The notes under the pieces are model-generated. The model did not search any database. It was not told the DNA's origin and worked only from the letters and a program-made list of their open reading frames with translations. The translations under genes and the position numbers were made by a program. Of a DNA stretch of 64,000 bases, positions 27,963-37,987 are shown one piece after another. Position 1 is the first letter of the stretch. Each line of letters opens with the position of its first letter. The DNA is from Vibrio tapetis subsp. tapetis (lineage in GTDB: Bacteria; Pseudomonadota; Gammaproteobacteria; Enterobacterales; Vibrionaceae). The stretch is from the NCBI RefSeq assembly GCF_900233005.1, contig NZ_LT960611.1, positions 1,860,001 through 1,924,000 of the forward strand. The letters are read 5' to 3'.

Positions 27963-29314
27963 TACGCGGCCTTTTCAACTTGGTCAGCTTTTCCAAGAAC
28001 GTCTGCTTTTTCGGCTTGCTCGGCCACTAAGCTAATGCTCTGCTTCTCGAGGATGTTACGAATATTCTCGGCTTGAGTGCTCAAGATATTATGAGCTAAT
28101 AGCATTGGCATGGCTGAAACCAAACCTAATACGGTGGTTACCAACGCCATCGAAATACCGCCGGCCATGACTTTCGGGTCACCATTACCAAACTGAGTGA
28201 TCACTTGGAAGGTTTCAATCATACCCGTCACGGTTCCTAACAGACCCAGCATAGGGGCTAATGCGGCCAATAGTTTCAGCATCGACAGGCCTTTTTCTAA
28301 GCCTTGCTGCTCATCGACAATGGTTTCAAGTAAACGAAGCTCTAGCGCTTCTACGCTGCGCTTCTGCTCTTGATCGTATACCGCTAACACGCGGCCCAAT
28401 GGGTTATTTTTTGGCGTAGACGGTGATTTAAGCTGTGAGCGAATTTGCTGACGAACATACAATAGAACCGCACCACGATAGAGAGCAATCACAATACCTA
28501 ATGCCAATAAGCCAAGGATGATTTTACCTACCACGCCGCCGTGTTCTAAACGGTCTTTTAATTCTGGAGCATTGGCAACTTGTTCCAACATGATGCCACG
28601 AGAAGGGTCAAGTACTATGGCTCCCGTATTGTCACCGACTAAAGTAGCCGCTGTAGGGCCGTTGTTCGGTTGCTTAAGATAAGGTTTTGCTACGCCTCGC
28701 GCACCGTCCCAATTAATGTAGCCCGTTGAATCAACAAGACCCAAACTGCCTAAACGGTAAGCTTGTTCGCTAGAGGTATACCCTTCACCGTTAACGTATG
28801 TCACATCGACTTGAGTTAACTCTTTGCTCGCGCTGACTTGCTCTTCAATCGCACGCCATAAACCGGTTAGCTGATCTAACGACGGAAGCGCTTTAGCAGC
28901 CACGATGTCATCAATTAGCGGGGTATATTGTTGGCGGTCAATGGCCGTTACTGAATGACCAAGTTCTACCGAAAGCTCTTTGGCACTTTGGCGAACAACG
29001 CCAAACAACTCACCTAAGCTGCCTGTTTCCAATCTCAGCTTTTGCTCAAGTTCAGCAAGAGTCTGTTCATTCTGAGAAAATTGTTCACTCAGCTGATTGG
29101 TTTCCGTTTGCAGGTTTTCACGTAATGTCAGTAACTTTTGACGCTGCTCGTTAAACTGCGCTTCAGTCAGAGAGAAACCCGCTTCACGTTGCTTGTTATG
29201 GGTTTTCTGCTCTTTATGCGCTTGTTGCGTTTTTTGCAATAAGTCATTACTTGCGAAACCATTAAATGAGAAAGCCAGTAAACACAATGAGATGGTAAAT
29301 TTAGAAAGAGTCAT
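27962..29314 (-). CDS. ttpC: TtpC, long ExbB-like protein of the TonB2 system
   Basis: A 450-residue protein specific to vibrio-type TonB2 and TonB3 systems, where it is required for TonB2-dependent iron uptake. Signal peptide (ISLCLLAFSFNGFAS), a long periplasmic coiled-coil-rich region (about 25-110: RQKLLTLRENLQTETNQLSEQ), then a membrane part. The C-terminal ExbB-type domain has SMLKLLAALAPMLGLLGTVTGMIETFQ and GGISMALVTTVLGLVSAMPMLL. It lies one base after the DUF3450 stop and is coupled to exbB2. Confidence 0.92.
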   Translation of the reverse strand: MTLSKFTISLCLLAFSFNGFASNDLLQKTQQAHKEQKTHNKQREAGFSLTEAQFNEQRQKLLTLRENLQTETNQLSEQFSQNEQTLAELEQKLRLETGSLGELFGVVRQSAKELSVELGHSVTAIDRQQYTPLIDDIVAAKALPSLDQLTGLWRAIEEQVSASKELTQVDVTYVNGEGYTSSEQAYRLGSLGLVDSTGYINWDGARGVAKPYLKQPNNGPTAATLVGDNTGAIVLDPSRGIMLEQVANAPELKDRLEHGGVVGKIILGLLALGIVIALYRGAVLLYVRQQIRSQLKSPSTPKNNPLGRVLAVYDQEQKRSVEALELRLLETIVDEQQGLEKGLSMLKLLAALAPMLGLLGTVTGMIETFQVITQFGNGDPKVMAGGISMALVTTVLGLVSAMPMLLAHNILSTQAENIRNILEKQSISLVAEQAEKADVLGKADQVEKAA

Positions 29315-29315
29315 A

Positions 29316-30080
29316 TTATTTGCCCTCCGTCATAACAGACAGCGGTAAGGTCAACAGGCTTGGTGCAATTTGTTTATTGGCAATGGCGTAGGCTTTATCT
29401 ATGTCTGAACCGAAGCTTTTATCTAACTCCAGCCATTGCTTGGTGTTGTCTTTCCACACCCAGTATCGTTTACCATCGAGGCTGCGAGCCACCAAAGAGA
29501 GACGACCTAGGTACAGCATGTCTGCTTCAAGCTCTGTTGAATCCGATGAGGTCAACACAGCGGAATAAGTCCCTAGCTTAATGCCATAGTCTAATTCGAT
29601 TTGGTAAGACTCTAAAATACGGCGATACTTTTCTGCATCACTGATATCGGCTTGTGACATCATATTTTCTAGCTTTTCTACACGCTCTAATCGCTGTGCC
29701 AATCGAATAGGTTTATCTTGAGAGACGGATTGTTTTAAGCCATCGATCATGCCGTACATTAACGGCACTAGGCCTTGTCTTGTTTGCTTGATGCCGTCTA
29801 TTTGCATAGACAAGCTGTCACTTTCTTGTTCTTGATTGGCAACCAATCGGGCTAAGTGATCACGATAAACCGTTAGATTTTTTACCTCTTCTTGCAGCTG
29901 CTCAATCTCGGCCTTCATAGACAGAGTATTGTCTGCACTGGCATTGATGTTCTTTTGGCTTGTTGCCGCTTCACGGTTGATTTTATTTTCAACCGCCCGC
30001 GCATCATCCAGTTTATCGGCGTGAGCTGAGGTGATAAACAGCATTGCAAGCAACGCAGACCAAGGCTTAAATCCTTTCAT
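29316..30080 (-). CDS. DUF3450 protein, first gene of the TonB2 operon
   Basis: 254 residues from the ATG at 30080 (MKGFKPWSALLAMLF), giving a signal peptide ending ITSAHA; a longer frame to 30158 carries no such leader. The body is a long predicted coiled coil (KINREAATSQKNINASADN, EIEQLQEEVKNLTVYRDHLARL) followed by a mixed domain. DUF3450 genes precede ttpC in V. cholerae and relatives. It probably works in the periplasm with TtpC. A strong Fur box lies about 90 bp upstream. Confidence 0.88.
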   Translation of the reverse strand: MKGFKPWSALLAMLFITSAHADKLDDARAVENKINREAATSQKNINASADNTLSMKAEIEQLQEEVKNLTVYRDHLARLVANQEQESDSLSMQIDGIKQTRQGLVPLMYGMIDGLKQSVSQDKPIRLAQRLERVEKLENMMSQADISDAEKYRRILESYQIELDYGIKLGTYSAVLTSSDSTELEADMLYLGRLSLVARSLDGKRYWVWKDNTKQWLELDKSFGSDIDKAYAIANKQIAPSLLTLPLSVMTEGK

Positions 30081-30168
30081 GGTTAGACTCTTAAACAAAA
30101 AATTAGAATAATAAGAAACAAAAATATGGGGAACGGATGAGTGTTCGCCATTAAACACACATACTTTA

Positions 30169-30187
30169 AATGAAAATCAATATCATT
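30169..30187. promoter_or_regulatory. Fur box of the TonB2 operon
   Basis: AATGAAAATCAATATCATT differs from the palindromic Fur consensus AATGATAATNATTATCATT at only two positions. It lies about 90 bp upstream of the DUF3450 start, placing the TonB2 operon under iron control. Confidence 0.82.
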
Positions 30188-30198
30188 AAAACCACAAT

Positions 30199-30230
30199 AA
30201 GGAGAAAGCTCTCGCTTTCTCCTTATTTTT
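30199..30230. terminator. Terminator hairpin after the siderophore receptor
   Basis: AAGGAGAAAGC and GCTTTCTCCTT form an 11-bp perfect stem with a TCTC loop. On the plus strand a T-run follows; on the minus strand the sequence after it is less T-rich. It separates the receptor gene (stop at 30245) from the TonB2 operon promoter. Confidence 0.65.
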
Positions 30231-30244
30231 AACTCAACTGCCGA

Positions 30245-32329
30245 TTAATAGCGCAATTGAACTGATGCCATGAAGTTACGGCCTTCACCGACTACGACAT
30301 TTTTATAACCCGCGCCATCGGCAGAACCGCCACCACCGAAGTATTCGGTATCAAACAGGTTTTCAACATTGAAGCGAGCAATGATATCTAGATTTTCATC
30401 ATAGTTGTGAGTGTGTGCAACACCTAAATCGAATCGTGTGTAACCGTCTTTCTTAAAGGTATTTGCAGCATCGCCATAACGTTCGCCAACATAAACTGCA
30501 CCTAAGTTAGCATCTGTATTGTTGTCAAAGTTGTAGCGAGTCCAAACACTTGCAGAGTACTCTGGTACATCTGCTGGACGGTTGCCGGATAAGTCATTAC
30601 CACGATAATCTTGATACTTCACATATTCCGCATTGATGTACATAGCAGAAGCGCTGACAGAGAATTTTTCAGTAACAAAACCTTGCGCTGAAACTTCAAC
30701 ACCGCGGTGATTTTGCTCACCAGCCTGTGTCATGTTTTTCATGTTGTTGCCAAGATCTTCTTCGAATGTACGACCTTCTTCTGTGATGTCAAATAACGCA
30801 CCCGTTAGGTATAGCTTCTCATCCAGCAAGTTCCACTTGGTACCAAACTCGTAAAGTTTGCCACGGCGAGGATCAAGCTGTTGACCATCGTTCACATACT
30901 CACTGCCTGAGACTTCACCCTGATGCTCAAAACTTTCAGCATAGGTTAAGTACAAAGAACCATTCTCTACTGGGTGGTAAATCGCAGCAAGCTTAGGTGA
31001 CACCGCGTTATCTTTACGGCCATCACTGCGTGTTTCATCAAAACGAGCACCCGCTAACACTTGCCATTGGTCGTTAAACGTCACCATGTCTTGAACGTAA
31101 ACACCATAAGAATCTGAGTGGCTATGTGAAATTCTTGGTGCACCAGCTTTTGGCGTAGGCGTTGGAACTGGATCATTCGCACCAACAGTAGTTTTATTGA
31201 AGCTAGTTTGGTTTCTGTCATAGGTGTAACCCAACCAGTTTGCACCAACAAGCATCTGGTGAGATACGCCTAGCGCATCAAAATTACCCACTAAGTCAAC
31301 ATAACCTGTTTGATGTACCCAATGGTCTTTACGATCTGAACCACCGTGAGTCACCGTACCGGTGCCATCTGGGTTAACGTTCGATAAGCTAGGGAAACTC
31401 TCGATATCTTGACGATTGAAGTCTTGGTAGTTAAAGCCCGTCGTTAGCGCCCACGTATCGTTAAGCTGTGCATTCACATCAAAGCCAATGTTCTCAGAAC
31501 GGTTTTCAATGGTAGACCATTGCGCATCCCAAATGTGCTCACGACCGTTAACCACTTTGCCATCAACAACGAAAGCGCCTGAATCTACGTTCCCTTTGTC
31601 GTATGTGTTGTCGTAGTGTAGCGACAAAGTAACATCATCATTGATGTCGTAGTCTACAAATAGGCCACCAACAACACGCTCTGTTGAGTGTGTGCTGCCG
31701 TCACCGTATGTGCGCCACGAATCTTCTGTCATTTTTGATAATACAGCACGAGCACGTAACGTTTGCTCGTCATTTAACGCACCGCTTACATCAGCAACGG
31801 AACGTGAGTGGTTATTAGAACCTAGGTCTTGGCTAACATTCACTTGAGTTTCGTAAGTTGGCTTTTTAGACACCATGTTTACCATGCCGCCTGGAGCTGA
31901 AGTTCCGTATAACAGACCTGATGGGCCTTTTAATACTTCAACACGTTCTAAAAGTTCAATGGGTTGCTTGTAGTAAGACCAGTGCTTACGACCGTCTCGC
32001 AATACTTGCAAATCAAAACCACGTAAATTGAAACGCTCACGGTTACGGCTATTACCACCAGCACCGATACTTGCATCGTTTGCAAGAACTTGGCCTAGTG
32101 TGCTCGCACGCTGCTCATCAATGATTTGCTCATCGATAACGGTAACCTGTCCTGGGGTTTCTAACTGAGAGGCCTCAATTTTCATTGCGGTGGTGTTGGT
32201 ATCCGCTTTGTAGCCGTGATCACGACCTGTAACGACCATGTGCTCGTCTGCAGTGTTCGTTTCTGCGTAGGCAACAGGCGCTGACAAAATGGCACCGATA
32301 AGTACCGCTAATTGACTTTTAGAAGTCAT
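30245..32329 (-). CDS. TonB-dependent siderophore receptor
   Basis: Outer-membrane receptor of 694 residues. Signal peptide ending APVAYA, TonB-box-like stretch DEHMVVTGRD, plug domain with NRERFNLRGFDLQVLRDG, LERVEVLKGPSGLLYG and SAPGGMVNMVSKKP (hallmarks of FhuA/FhuE/FpvA-type siderophore receptors). The barrel ends NVENLFDTEYFGGGG ... NFMASVQLRY, with the terminal aromatic needed for BAM insertion. The ligand is unknown; the type suggests a ferric hydroxamate or similar. A Fur box lies about 120 bp upstream, and the TonB2 motor is encoded next to it. Confidence 0.9.
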   Translation of the reverse strand: MTSKSQLAVLIGAILSAPVAYAETNTADEHMVVTGRDHGYKADTNTTAMKIEASQLETPGQVTVIDEQIIDEQRASTLGQVLANDASIGAGGNSRNRERFNLRGFDLQVLRDGRKHWSYYKQPIELLERVEVLKGPSGLLYGTSAPGGMVNMVSKKPTYETQVNVSQDLGSNNHSRSVADVSGALNDEQTLRARAVLSKMTEDSWRTYGDGSTHSTERVVGGLFVDYDINDDVTLSLHYDNTYDKGNVDSGAFVVDGKVVNGREHIWDAQWSTIENRSENIGFDVNAQLNDTWALTTGFNYQDFNRQDIESFPSLSNVNPDGTGTVTHGGSDRKDHWVHQTGYVDLVGNFDALGVSHQMLVGANWLGYTYDRNQTSFNKTTVGANDPVPTPTPKAGAPRISHSHSDSYGVYVQDMVTFNDQWQVLAGARFDETRSDGRKDNAVSPKLAAIYHPVENGSLYLTYAESFEHQGEVSGSEYVNDGQQLDPRRGKLYEFGTKWNLLDEKLYLTGALFDITEEGRTFEEDLGNNMKNMTQAGEQNHRGVEVSAQGFVTEKFSVSASAMYINAEYVKYQDYRGNDLSGNRPADVPEYSASVWTRYNFDNNTDANLGAVYVGERYGDAANTFKKDGYTRFDLGVAHTHNYDENLDIIARFNVENLFDTEYFGGGGSADGAGYKNVVVGEGRNFMASVQLRY

Positions 32330-32448
32330 AATCCTTTATCTCCAATAAACCTCTTCCAAATTGCCAGCCTCTTTGGGCTAGCTCAGAAGAGAAAGCAACA
32401 ATAAGGGTAACTTTGCTAAGTCACCTCGATTTATGTTGCGAATAATAT

Positions 32449-32463
32449 TGATAATAGTTATCA
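32449..32463. promoter_or_regulatory. Fur box upstream of the siderophore receptor
   Basis: TGATAATAGTTATCA is a 7-1-7 palindrome with one mismatch, embedded in AT-rich sequence. It lies 120 bp before the receptor start and downstream of the histidine kinase stop. Confidence 0.75.
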
Positions 32464-32520
32464 CTTGCAGTTAAATTTACATTCTTTGCATTTGTACAAT
32501 AATGTAAAGACATCTATTTA

Positions 32521-33918
32521 TTAAAAAATCGAACTTTTTATCGTTGAAAAAGAAAGGGTTACACGAAGGCCAGAAGGTTCCCTATTCTCAGCTTGAACGG
32601 TTGCTTTCATCACTCTCATTGACTCTTTTACAATCGACAATCCTAAGCCATAACCACCAGACTGTTTGTCTCGGGCTTGCTCTAAACGAGTAAAAGGGTC
32701 GAAGATACTCGCCAAGTGCGCATTCGGTATCCCTGCCCCATCATCTTCAACTTGTAAAATAACCTGTCCATCGGCTAGATAGCCACAAACAGAGACGCTG
32801 GCACTGTCTCCTGCGTATTTAAGAGCATTGCTCAGCAGGTTATCAAGCACTCGCAGTAGCAACCTTGGGTCGGCGAAAATGAGTGGCAAATCTTTCGGCA
32901 CCTCGCTGATGATAGTTTGTGAGCCTTGTTTTAGTAATAAGGCATCAAGTAACGACTGCGAAACCAAAGCGTCAAGTTGTAGTGGCACCAATTTGGGTAC
33001 GTAGGTCGCCATTTCAAGCTTGCTATACTCCATAATCTCATCAATAAGTTCATTCATTACGTCGGATTCACGACTAAGCTTATCTGCTAACGGGTGTAGT
33101 TCCTCTGGGATCTTTTTACGAACTAAATGCAGAGCAAGATTTTGACGAGCTAACGGCGTACGGAGTTCGTGAGAAACATCTCTGATGAGTCGACGTTGTT
33201 TTTCAGCCATTTCTTCAATACGAAAAGCCATATTGTCGAAGTCTTTAGCCAGTTCAGCAAACTCGTTCACGTCTTTACCCACCACATCGGCGACTCGAAC
33301 ATGAAAATCGCCTTCCGCAAGTTGACGACTCGCGACTTGCAATTGAGAAAGCGGCTTCTGTAGGAATCTGGCCAACAACAGTGAAAACACACTGAGGATC
33401 AAAATGGCGATCACCACTTGGCTCACCCCAAAATAATATCGATAGAAATGCGCTGGATGCTTTGCGTGCGGAAACTGTATAACCAGTTGCCGTTTGTCAC
33501 TCAACGGCATCGAAATAATGGGCTGATTGACTCGATCTTGTAACGTGGTGTCCAATTGGCGGATAAACCTTAATTTGAATTTAAAATGCGGATGCATCTC
33601 TCGACCACTGAGCGCATTTTGTTGTTCATCCAATACAAACAGATAATAGCTTTGCGCTTTTTCCCACTCCGCCAACGCCTGATTACTGCCTTTTTGTAGC
33701 AGACTTTCTGCCTCAACGGCCAACGACCGCATGTCGGTTTGGACGTTATCAGGTACTTGCAGCAAGGCTTTCATCAAGGCTCTTTCTGCCAAGTTCTGTG
33801 CGCCTAAAATCAAAAGTAAAATAATCGCAAAATAAGAAAAAAGCCGAGCCGCCAATGATTCTGTTTTCAGCCAAAGTGGACACTTAAACCGATTCGACAA
33901 AACTGTATCCTTTTCCAC
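32521..33918 (-). CDS. Sensor histidine kinase (CpxA-like)
   Basis: A 465-residue kinase with helices at about 24-42 and 164-184 flanking a periplasmic sensor of about 120 residues. A HAMP segment (FLQKPLSQLQVASRQLAEGDF) follows, then HisKA with RDVSHELRTPLAR (His250) and a HATPase_c domain (LLRVLDNLLSNALKYAG N-box, VEDDGAGIP G1, GGYGLGLSIVKES G2). The architecture is that of CpxA/RstB-type EnvZ-like kinases. It overlaps the regulator gene by 35 bp. The signal is unknown. Confidence 0.9.
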   Translation of the reverse strand: MEKDTVLSNRFKCPLWLKTESLAARLFSYFAIILLLILGAQNLAERALMKALLQVPDNVQTDMRSLAVEAESLLQKGSNQALAEWEKAQSYYLFVLDEQQNALSGREMHPHFKFKLRFIRQLDTTLQDRVNQPIISMPLSDKRQLVIQFPHAKHPAHFYRYYFGVSQVVIAILILSVFSLLLARFLQKPLSQLQVASRQLAEGDFHVRVADVVGKDVNEFAELAKDFDNMAFRIEEMAEKQRRLIRDVSHELRTPLARQNLALHLVRKKIPEELHPLADKLSRESDVMNELIDEIMEYSKLEMATYVPKLVPLQLDALVSQSLLDALLLKQGSQTIISEVPKDLPLIFADPRLLLRVLDNLLSNALKYAGDSASVSVCGYLADGQVILQVEDDGAGIPNAHLASIFDPFTRLEQARDKQSGGYGLGLSIVKESMRVMKATVQAENREPSGLRVTLSFSTIKSSIF

Positions 33919-34561
33919 GTATGGTCTTTATGTATTGCTTTGGTAACCCAGCTTGCACCAATTTGCGGCGTATATTACTGATGTGCATGTCTAAATTGCG
34001 GTCAAACGGGCTGAGATCTTTTTTCAGCACTTTCAGTTGTAACTCCGCTTTAGAAACGACAATGTCTTTGCGATTAAGAAGGTATTCCAACAGATCAACT
34101 TCTGTTCCAGTTAAAGGGAGGCCTGTAAGTTGATCTGCAATCACTCGATTCGAGGTTTGTTTCGCGGAATCACTCACAACCATTTGTCGTTGTCGCTCTA
34201 ACCCTACCCGACGCAGCATTGCCGTCATTCTTGTCAGCAACTCTGGAACTTGAAAAGGCTTAGGCATGTAATGATCGGCTCCAGCTTGCAAGCTATCCAT
34301 CATGGTGTTTTCATCATTAAGTGCGGTAAGCATTAAAATTGGCGTAGCAAATCGTTGGCAAATTCTACGCGCCATTTGCATACCATCAATATTTGGCAGC
34401 ATGACATCAAGCAGCACCAAATCAACCGGGTATGATTGCATATGTGCCAAACCAGATTCACCACAATGACAGCAATGCACTTCATATCCCTCTTCAAGGA
34501 GTACATCACTAAGTAACTCACATAAGGGGATATCATCATCTATAACAAGAATACGAGACAT
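33884..34561 (-). CDS. OmpR-family response regulator
   Basis: 225 residues. Receiver domain with acidic pocket IDDDIP at 8-13, phosphoacceptor Asp52 in LLDVMLPN, Thr near 79 and Lys in MPKPFQ. The C-terminal winged helix is of OmpR type (VDLLEYLLNRKDIVVSKAEL, DRNLDMHISNIRRKL, IKTIRGKGYSF). Closest in style to CpxR. Paired with the overlapping kinase; its targets may include the neighbouring receptor but nothing in the sequence proves this. Confidence 0.92.
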   Translation of the reverse strand: MSRILVIDDDIPLCELLSDVLLEEGYEVHCCHCGESGLAHMQSYPVDLVLLDVMLPNIDGMQMARRICQRFATPILMLTALNDENTMMDSLQAGADHYMPKPFQVPELLTRMTAMLRRVGLERQRQMVVSDSAKQTSNRVIADQLTGLPLTGTEVDLLEYLLNRKDIVVSKAELQLKVLKKDLSPFDRNLDMHISNIRRKLVQAGLPKQYIKTIRGKGYSFVESV

Positions 34562-34642
34562 GTTGATCTTCTAAATACAATGGTTAATGCAAATTATTCG
34601 TATTCTATTCCAGTTTTAAGTCATGCTTCAATGACTACGAAC

Positions 34643-34684
34643 AAAAAAACCAGAGGTATTCGATCTTATTGATCGAACCTCTGG
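34643..34684 (-). terminator. Terminator of glpT
   Basis: On the minus strand CCAGAGGT/TCGATC pairs with GATCGA/ACCTCTGG around an AATAA loop with a small bulge, followed by seven T. It begins 60 bp after the glpT stop. Confidence 0.8.
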
Positions 34685-34743
34685 CTGTTAACCTGCTTCC
34701 GTTAACTGGCTAAGCAGGCAATTTATCGTTGTTAAGGTTAAAA

Positions 34744-36111
34744 CTAAGCGAGTGCTTCTTCCGCTTTTTTAGCCTTGTCTTCATGATGTTTTTTCTCACC
34801 AAAATGAGCGTAAATTAGACATATAACCGACAGAACACATGAAGCGGTTAAGACCATGAAGCCACCATCCCAACCAAAGTGATCAACCGTGTAACCCAAA
34901 ATTGCATTAGCAGCAACCGCGCCACCCAAATAGCCAAATAACCCAGTCAGACCTGCCGCAGTACCTGCCGCTTTTTTCGGTGCAAGCTCAAGTGCATAAA
35001 GGCCTATCAACATAACTGGCCCGTAGATCAAGAAGCCAATCGCAACTAACGCTGCCATATCAACCATAGGGTTACCTGCGGGGTTAAACCAGTACACAAG
35101 TACCGCGACAGTCACCAGTACCATAAACAAGATACCCGCAGGAGCTCGGCGTCCTTTGAATAATCGGTCAGATATCCAACCACACAATAGCGTTCCTGGA
35201 ATACCGGCCCACTCATACAAGAAGTAAGCCCAAGAAGATTTGTCTACCGTGAATTGTTTTGCTTCATTTAGATAAACCGGAGCCCAATCCAGCACACCGT
35301 AACGGATCAAGTAAACAAAGGCGTTTGCAATCGCTATCGACCAAAGAAGTTTATTGGAGAATACGTACTTAAAGAAAATTTCCTTCGCGGTCATCTCTTG
35401 TTCGTGTTCTTCTTTATAGTCATCAGGGTAATCGTCTTTGTGCTCTTCAATTGAAGGAAGACCGCATGATTGCGGAGTATCACGCACCGTAAACCAAACG
35501 AAAATGGCGACTAACGTGGCGAAAAATGCAGGCACATAAAAAGCAGCACGCCAGTCATCGTTGAACGCCCAAAGACCAAGTAGGAACATTGGCCCAATTA
35601 AGCCACCGCCCACGTTGTGAGCAACGTTCCATACCGAGACCACCTCTCCCCGCTCTTTACGAGACCACCAGTGAACCATAGTTCGTCCACACGCAGGCCA
35701 CCCCATTCCCTGAAACCAACCGTTTAGGAATAGTAGAACGAACATCGCTGCTACACTGCCCGTTGCCCATGGCATAAAGCCAAAACAGAACATAACCGCA
35801 GCCGACATTAATAGGCCAGCACTGAGGAAATACCGAGGGTTGGAGCGATCAGAGACACTGCCCATTAAAAACTTGGACAACCCATACGCGATAGAAACGG
35901 CCGCCAAGGCCACGCCTAACTCACCTCGGCTAAATCCTTGTTCAATGAGATATGGCATCGCTAAACTGAAGTTTTTTCGAACTAGATAGTATCCAGCATA
36001 ACCAACAAAAATGCCGAGAAACAATTGCCAACGGAGTCGAGTGTAGGTAGCGCCGATTTGATCAGCTGGCAGCCGATCAAGGTGTGGTTTGGGTTTAAAA
36101 ATACCAAACAT
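34744..36111 (-). CDS. glpT: Glycerol-3-phosphate transporter
   Basis: Organophosphate:phosphate antiporter of 455 residues with 12 helices, importing sn-glycerol 3-phosphate in exchange for phosphate. Hallmarks: [69 protein letters not shown] and [16 protein letters not shown]. Length and order match E. coli GlpT (452). The C-terminal tail is charged ([11 protein letters not shown]). Several TTCGAA motifs upstream suggest GlpR control. Confidence 0.94.
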   Translation of the reverse strand: MFGIFKPKPHLDRLPADQIGATYTRLRWQLFLGIFVGYAGYYLVRKNFSLAMPYLIEQGFSRGELGVALAAVSIAYGLSKFLMGSVSDRSNPRYFLSAGLLMSAAVMFCFGFMPWATGSVAAMFVLLFLNGWFQGMGWPACGRTMVHWWSRKERGEVVSVWNVAHNVGGGLIGPMFLLGLWAFNDDWRAAFYVPAFFATLVAIFVWFTVRDTPQSCGLPSIEEHKDDYPDDYKEEHEQEMTAKEIFFKYVFSNKLLWSIAIANAFVYLIRYGVLDWAPVYLNEAKQFTVDKSSWAYFLYEWAGIPGTLLCGWISDRLFKGRRAPAGILFMVLVTVAVLVYWFNPAGNPMVDMAALVAIGFLIYGPVMLIGLYALELAPKKAAGTAAGLTGLFGYLGGAVAANAILGYTVDHFGWDGGFMVLTASCVLSVICLIYAHFGEKKHHEDKAKKAEEALA

Positions 36112-36151
36112 AGCAGACCTCTTATTATTATCTTAGTTATTGTAGGGCTAG

Positions 36152-36334
36152 TTCGAATGAATAGTTAAATCTTTCGAACGAATACATTTCGGAAGCATTT
36201 TTGCTCGTTTTGTTAAATATTTCCGTGACGCAATCGTTAAATTATTAAATTTTTATTACAAAAATGAGTCCGTTAGTTACCAATGATGTTGAAAATTAAA
36301 TGTTCGAATTCAATCATGAAACTTATCATTCGAA
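36152..36334. promoter_or_regulatory. Four TTCGAA motifs before glpT, candidate GlpR operators
   Basis: TTCGAA occurs at 36152-36157, 36173-36178, 36303-36308 and 36329-36334, in AT-rich surroundings such as TGTTCGAATTCAAT. The E. coli GlpR operator centres on TTCG/CGAA half-sites, so a paired arrangement is plausible. The rest of the 340-bp gap is AT-rich and carries promoters for the divergent glpT and the amino-acid transporter. Confidence 0.5.
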
Positions 36335-36453
36335 ATAAACCACCCAAATCCCTTTCATCGAAGGCGCTATATTTCAGATAATTAGATGCAATAAACTCAC
36401 TATGTTGCTATGGTATTGGTAATAATAATTACATTTATGGCTTACCTATCTCT

Positions 36454-37176
36454 ATGAATGCAATAGAGTTTCGCAACGTCGCCAAGTGGTATGGGAAATT
36501 TCAGGCACTTAAAAACATCAACCTGACCGTTTCCAAAGGGGAAATTGTGGTTGTTTGTGGCCCCTCTGGTTCGGGAAAGTCCACCCTGATACGCTGCGTT
36601 AACGATCTGGAAACCTTTGGAGCCGGTGAATTAGACGTATTTGGTCATGCGCCAAACTCAAAACAATTGAAACCCGGCACCATCGGAATGGTGTTTCAAC
36701 ATTTCCACCTTTTCCCGCATCTCTCTGTTTTAGACAATCTGACTCTTTCGCCAAGACGCACTCATGGCCTTTCAAAAGCAGAGGCTGAAAAGCAAGCTTT
36801 GCATTATCTCGAACGTGTGCAGATTATCGAGCAAGCGAACAAATACCCGGTACAGTTATCTGGCGGGCAACAACAGCGAGTCGCGATCGCTCGCGCTTTA
36901 TGCATGAAGCCTGAAATATTGTTATTCGATGAACCGACCTCGGCACTTGACCCAGAAATGATAAATGAAGTGCTAGACGTCATGACAGAGCTCGCCTCAG
37001 ATGGCATGACCATGATGTGCGTCACCCACGAAATGGGGTTTGCTAAAAAAGTCGCCGATAAGGTCATCTTTATGGACGAAGGACAGATTATCGAAAGTGC
37101 ACCCCCCACACAGCTATTCGAACAGCCGAAGCACCAGCGTACTCAACTCTTTTTAGAACAAATACTGAGTTATTAA
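36454..37176 (+). CDS. Polar amino-acid ABC transporter ATP-binding protein
   Basis: 240-residue GlnQ/HisP-type ATPase. Walker [10 protein letters not shown] at about 36-44, Q-loop [19 protein letters not shown], signature [15 protein letters not shown], Walker [16 protein letters not shown], and the switch His in [14 protein letters not shown]. The family imports polar amino acids. The stop shares one base with the first permease start (TAATG). Confidence 0.93.
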   Translation: MNAIEFRNVAKWYGKFQALKNINLTVSKGEIVVVCGPSGSGKSTLIRCVNDLETFGAGELDVFGHAPNSKQLKPGTIGMVFQHFHLFPHLSVLDNLTLSPRRTHGLSKAEAEKQALHYLERVQIIEQANKYPVQLSGGQQQRVAIARALCMKPEILLFDEPTSALDPEMINEVLDVMTELASDGMTMMCVTHEMGFAKKVADKVIFMDEGQIIESAPPTQLFEQPKHQRTQLFLEQILSY

Positions 37177-37973
37177 TGACGGTTAGAATTCTAAAACCAT
37201 TATTGTCTGCTCTGTTGCAGATCCTATTGCTCACCATTGGCCTAGGTTGGTTGTTGCAATCTGGCGCTGAAGCTATGGATTATCAATGGCAGTGGCACCG
37301 CGTTCCAGATTACTTGGCATTTTACGAAGAAGGCGAGTGGTGGTCGGCAGAACTCATTCAAGGGCTTGGTGTCACCGTGCATATCTCGGCGTTAAGCCTA
37401 GTAGCAACCATTGTCATTGGGCTCGTTACGGCGCTCTTACGCTTATCGAATTCCCTTATAGGTCGTGGGCTGGCAAGAGGTTACATCGAGTTAATTCGAA
37501 ACACGCCTTTATTGGTTCAGATCTATCTACTGTATTTTGTTTTTGGGCCTATGATAGGTTTAGATCGGTTTTCAACCGCTATTTTGGCATTGGCCTTATT
37601 CCAAGGAGCGTATACCGCAGAAGTCTTTAGAGCGGGTCTAAATAGCATTCCTAAGGGGCAGTTTGAAGCCGCGAAGGCGTTGGGGTTGTCCCCTTTTTAT
37701 ACCTACAAAGACGTTATTCTGCCTCAGATGCTACAACGCACATTACCGCCATTAACTAACGAAGTGGTCTCGCTCATTAAGAACTCATCGATCGTCAGTG
37801 TCATGGCAATCTTCGACTTAACAACAGAAGGCAGAAACATCGTATCGGAAACGGCAATGCCGTTCGAAATTTGGTTTACCGTTGCAGCAATTTATCTGCT
37901 GTTAACACTCACTCTATCAGGAATATCAGCCTTGATGGAGCATAAGCTAGGCGCTCAGTGGCGCACACAATAA
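37176..37973 (+). CDS. Polar amino-acid ABC transporter permease
   Basis: 265-residue HisM/GlnP-type permease. The N-terminal half has a helix (LLSALLQILLLTIGLGWLL) and a periplasmic part, then the domain starting GLGVTVHISALSLVATIVIGLVTALLR and the family motif ELIRNTPLLVQIYLLYF. The ATPase contact loop is EAAKALGLSPFYTYKDVILPQ. It pairs with the second permease at 38905 and ends 14 bp before the binding-protein start. Confidence 0.92.
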   Translation: MTVRILKPLLSALLQILLLTIGLGWLLQSGAEAMDYQWQWHRVPDYLAFYEEGEWWSAELIQGLGVTVHISALSLVATIVIGLVTALLRLSNSLIGRGLARGYIELIRNTPLLVQIYLLYFVFGPMIGLDRFSTAILALALFQGAYTAEVFRAGLNSIPKGQFEAAKALGLSPFYTYKDVILPQMLQRTLPPLTNEVVSLIKNSSIVSVMAIFDLTTEGRNIVSETAMPFEIWFTVAAIYLLLTLTLSGISALMEHKLGAQWRTQ

Positions 37974-37987
37974 TGGAGAAAATCAGC

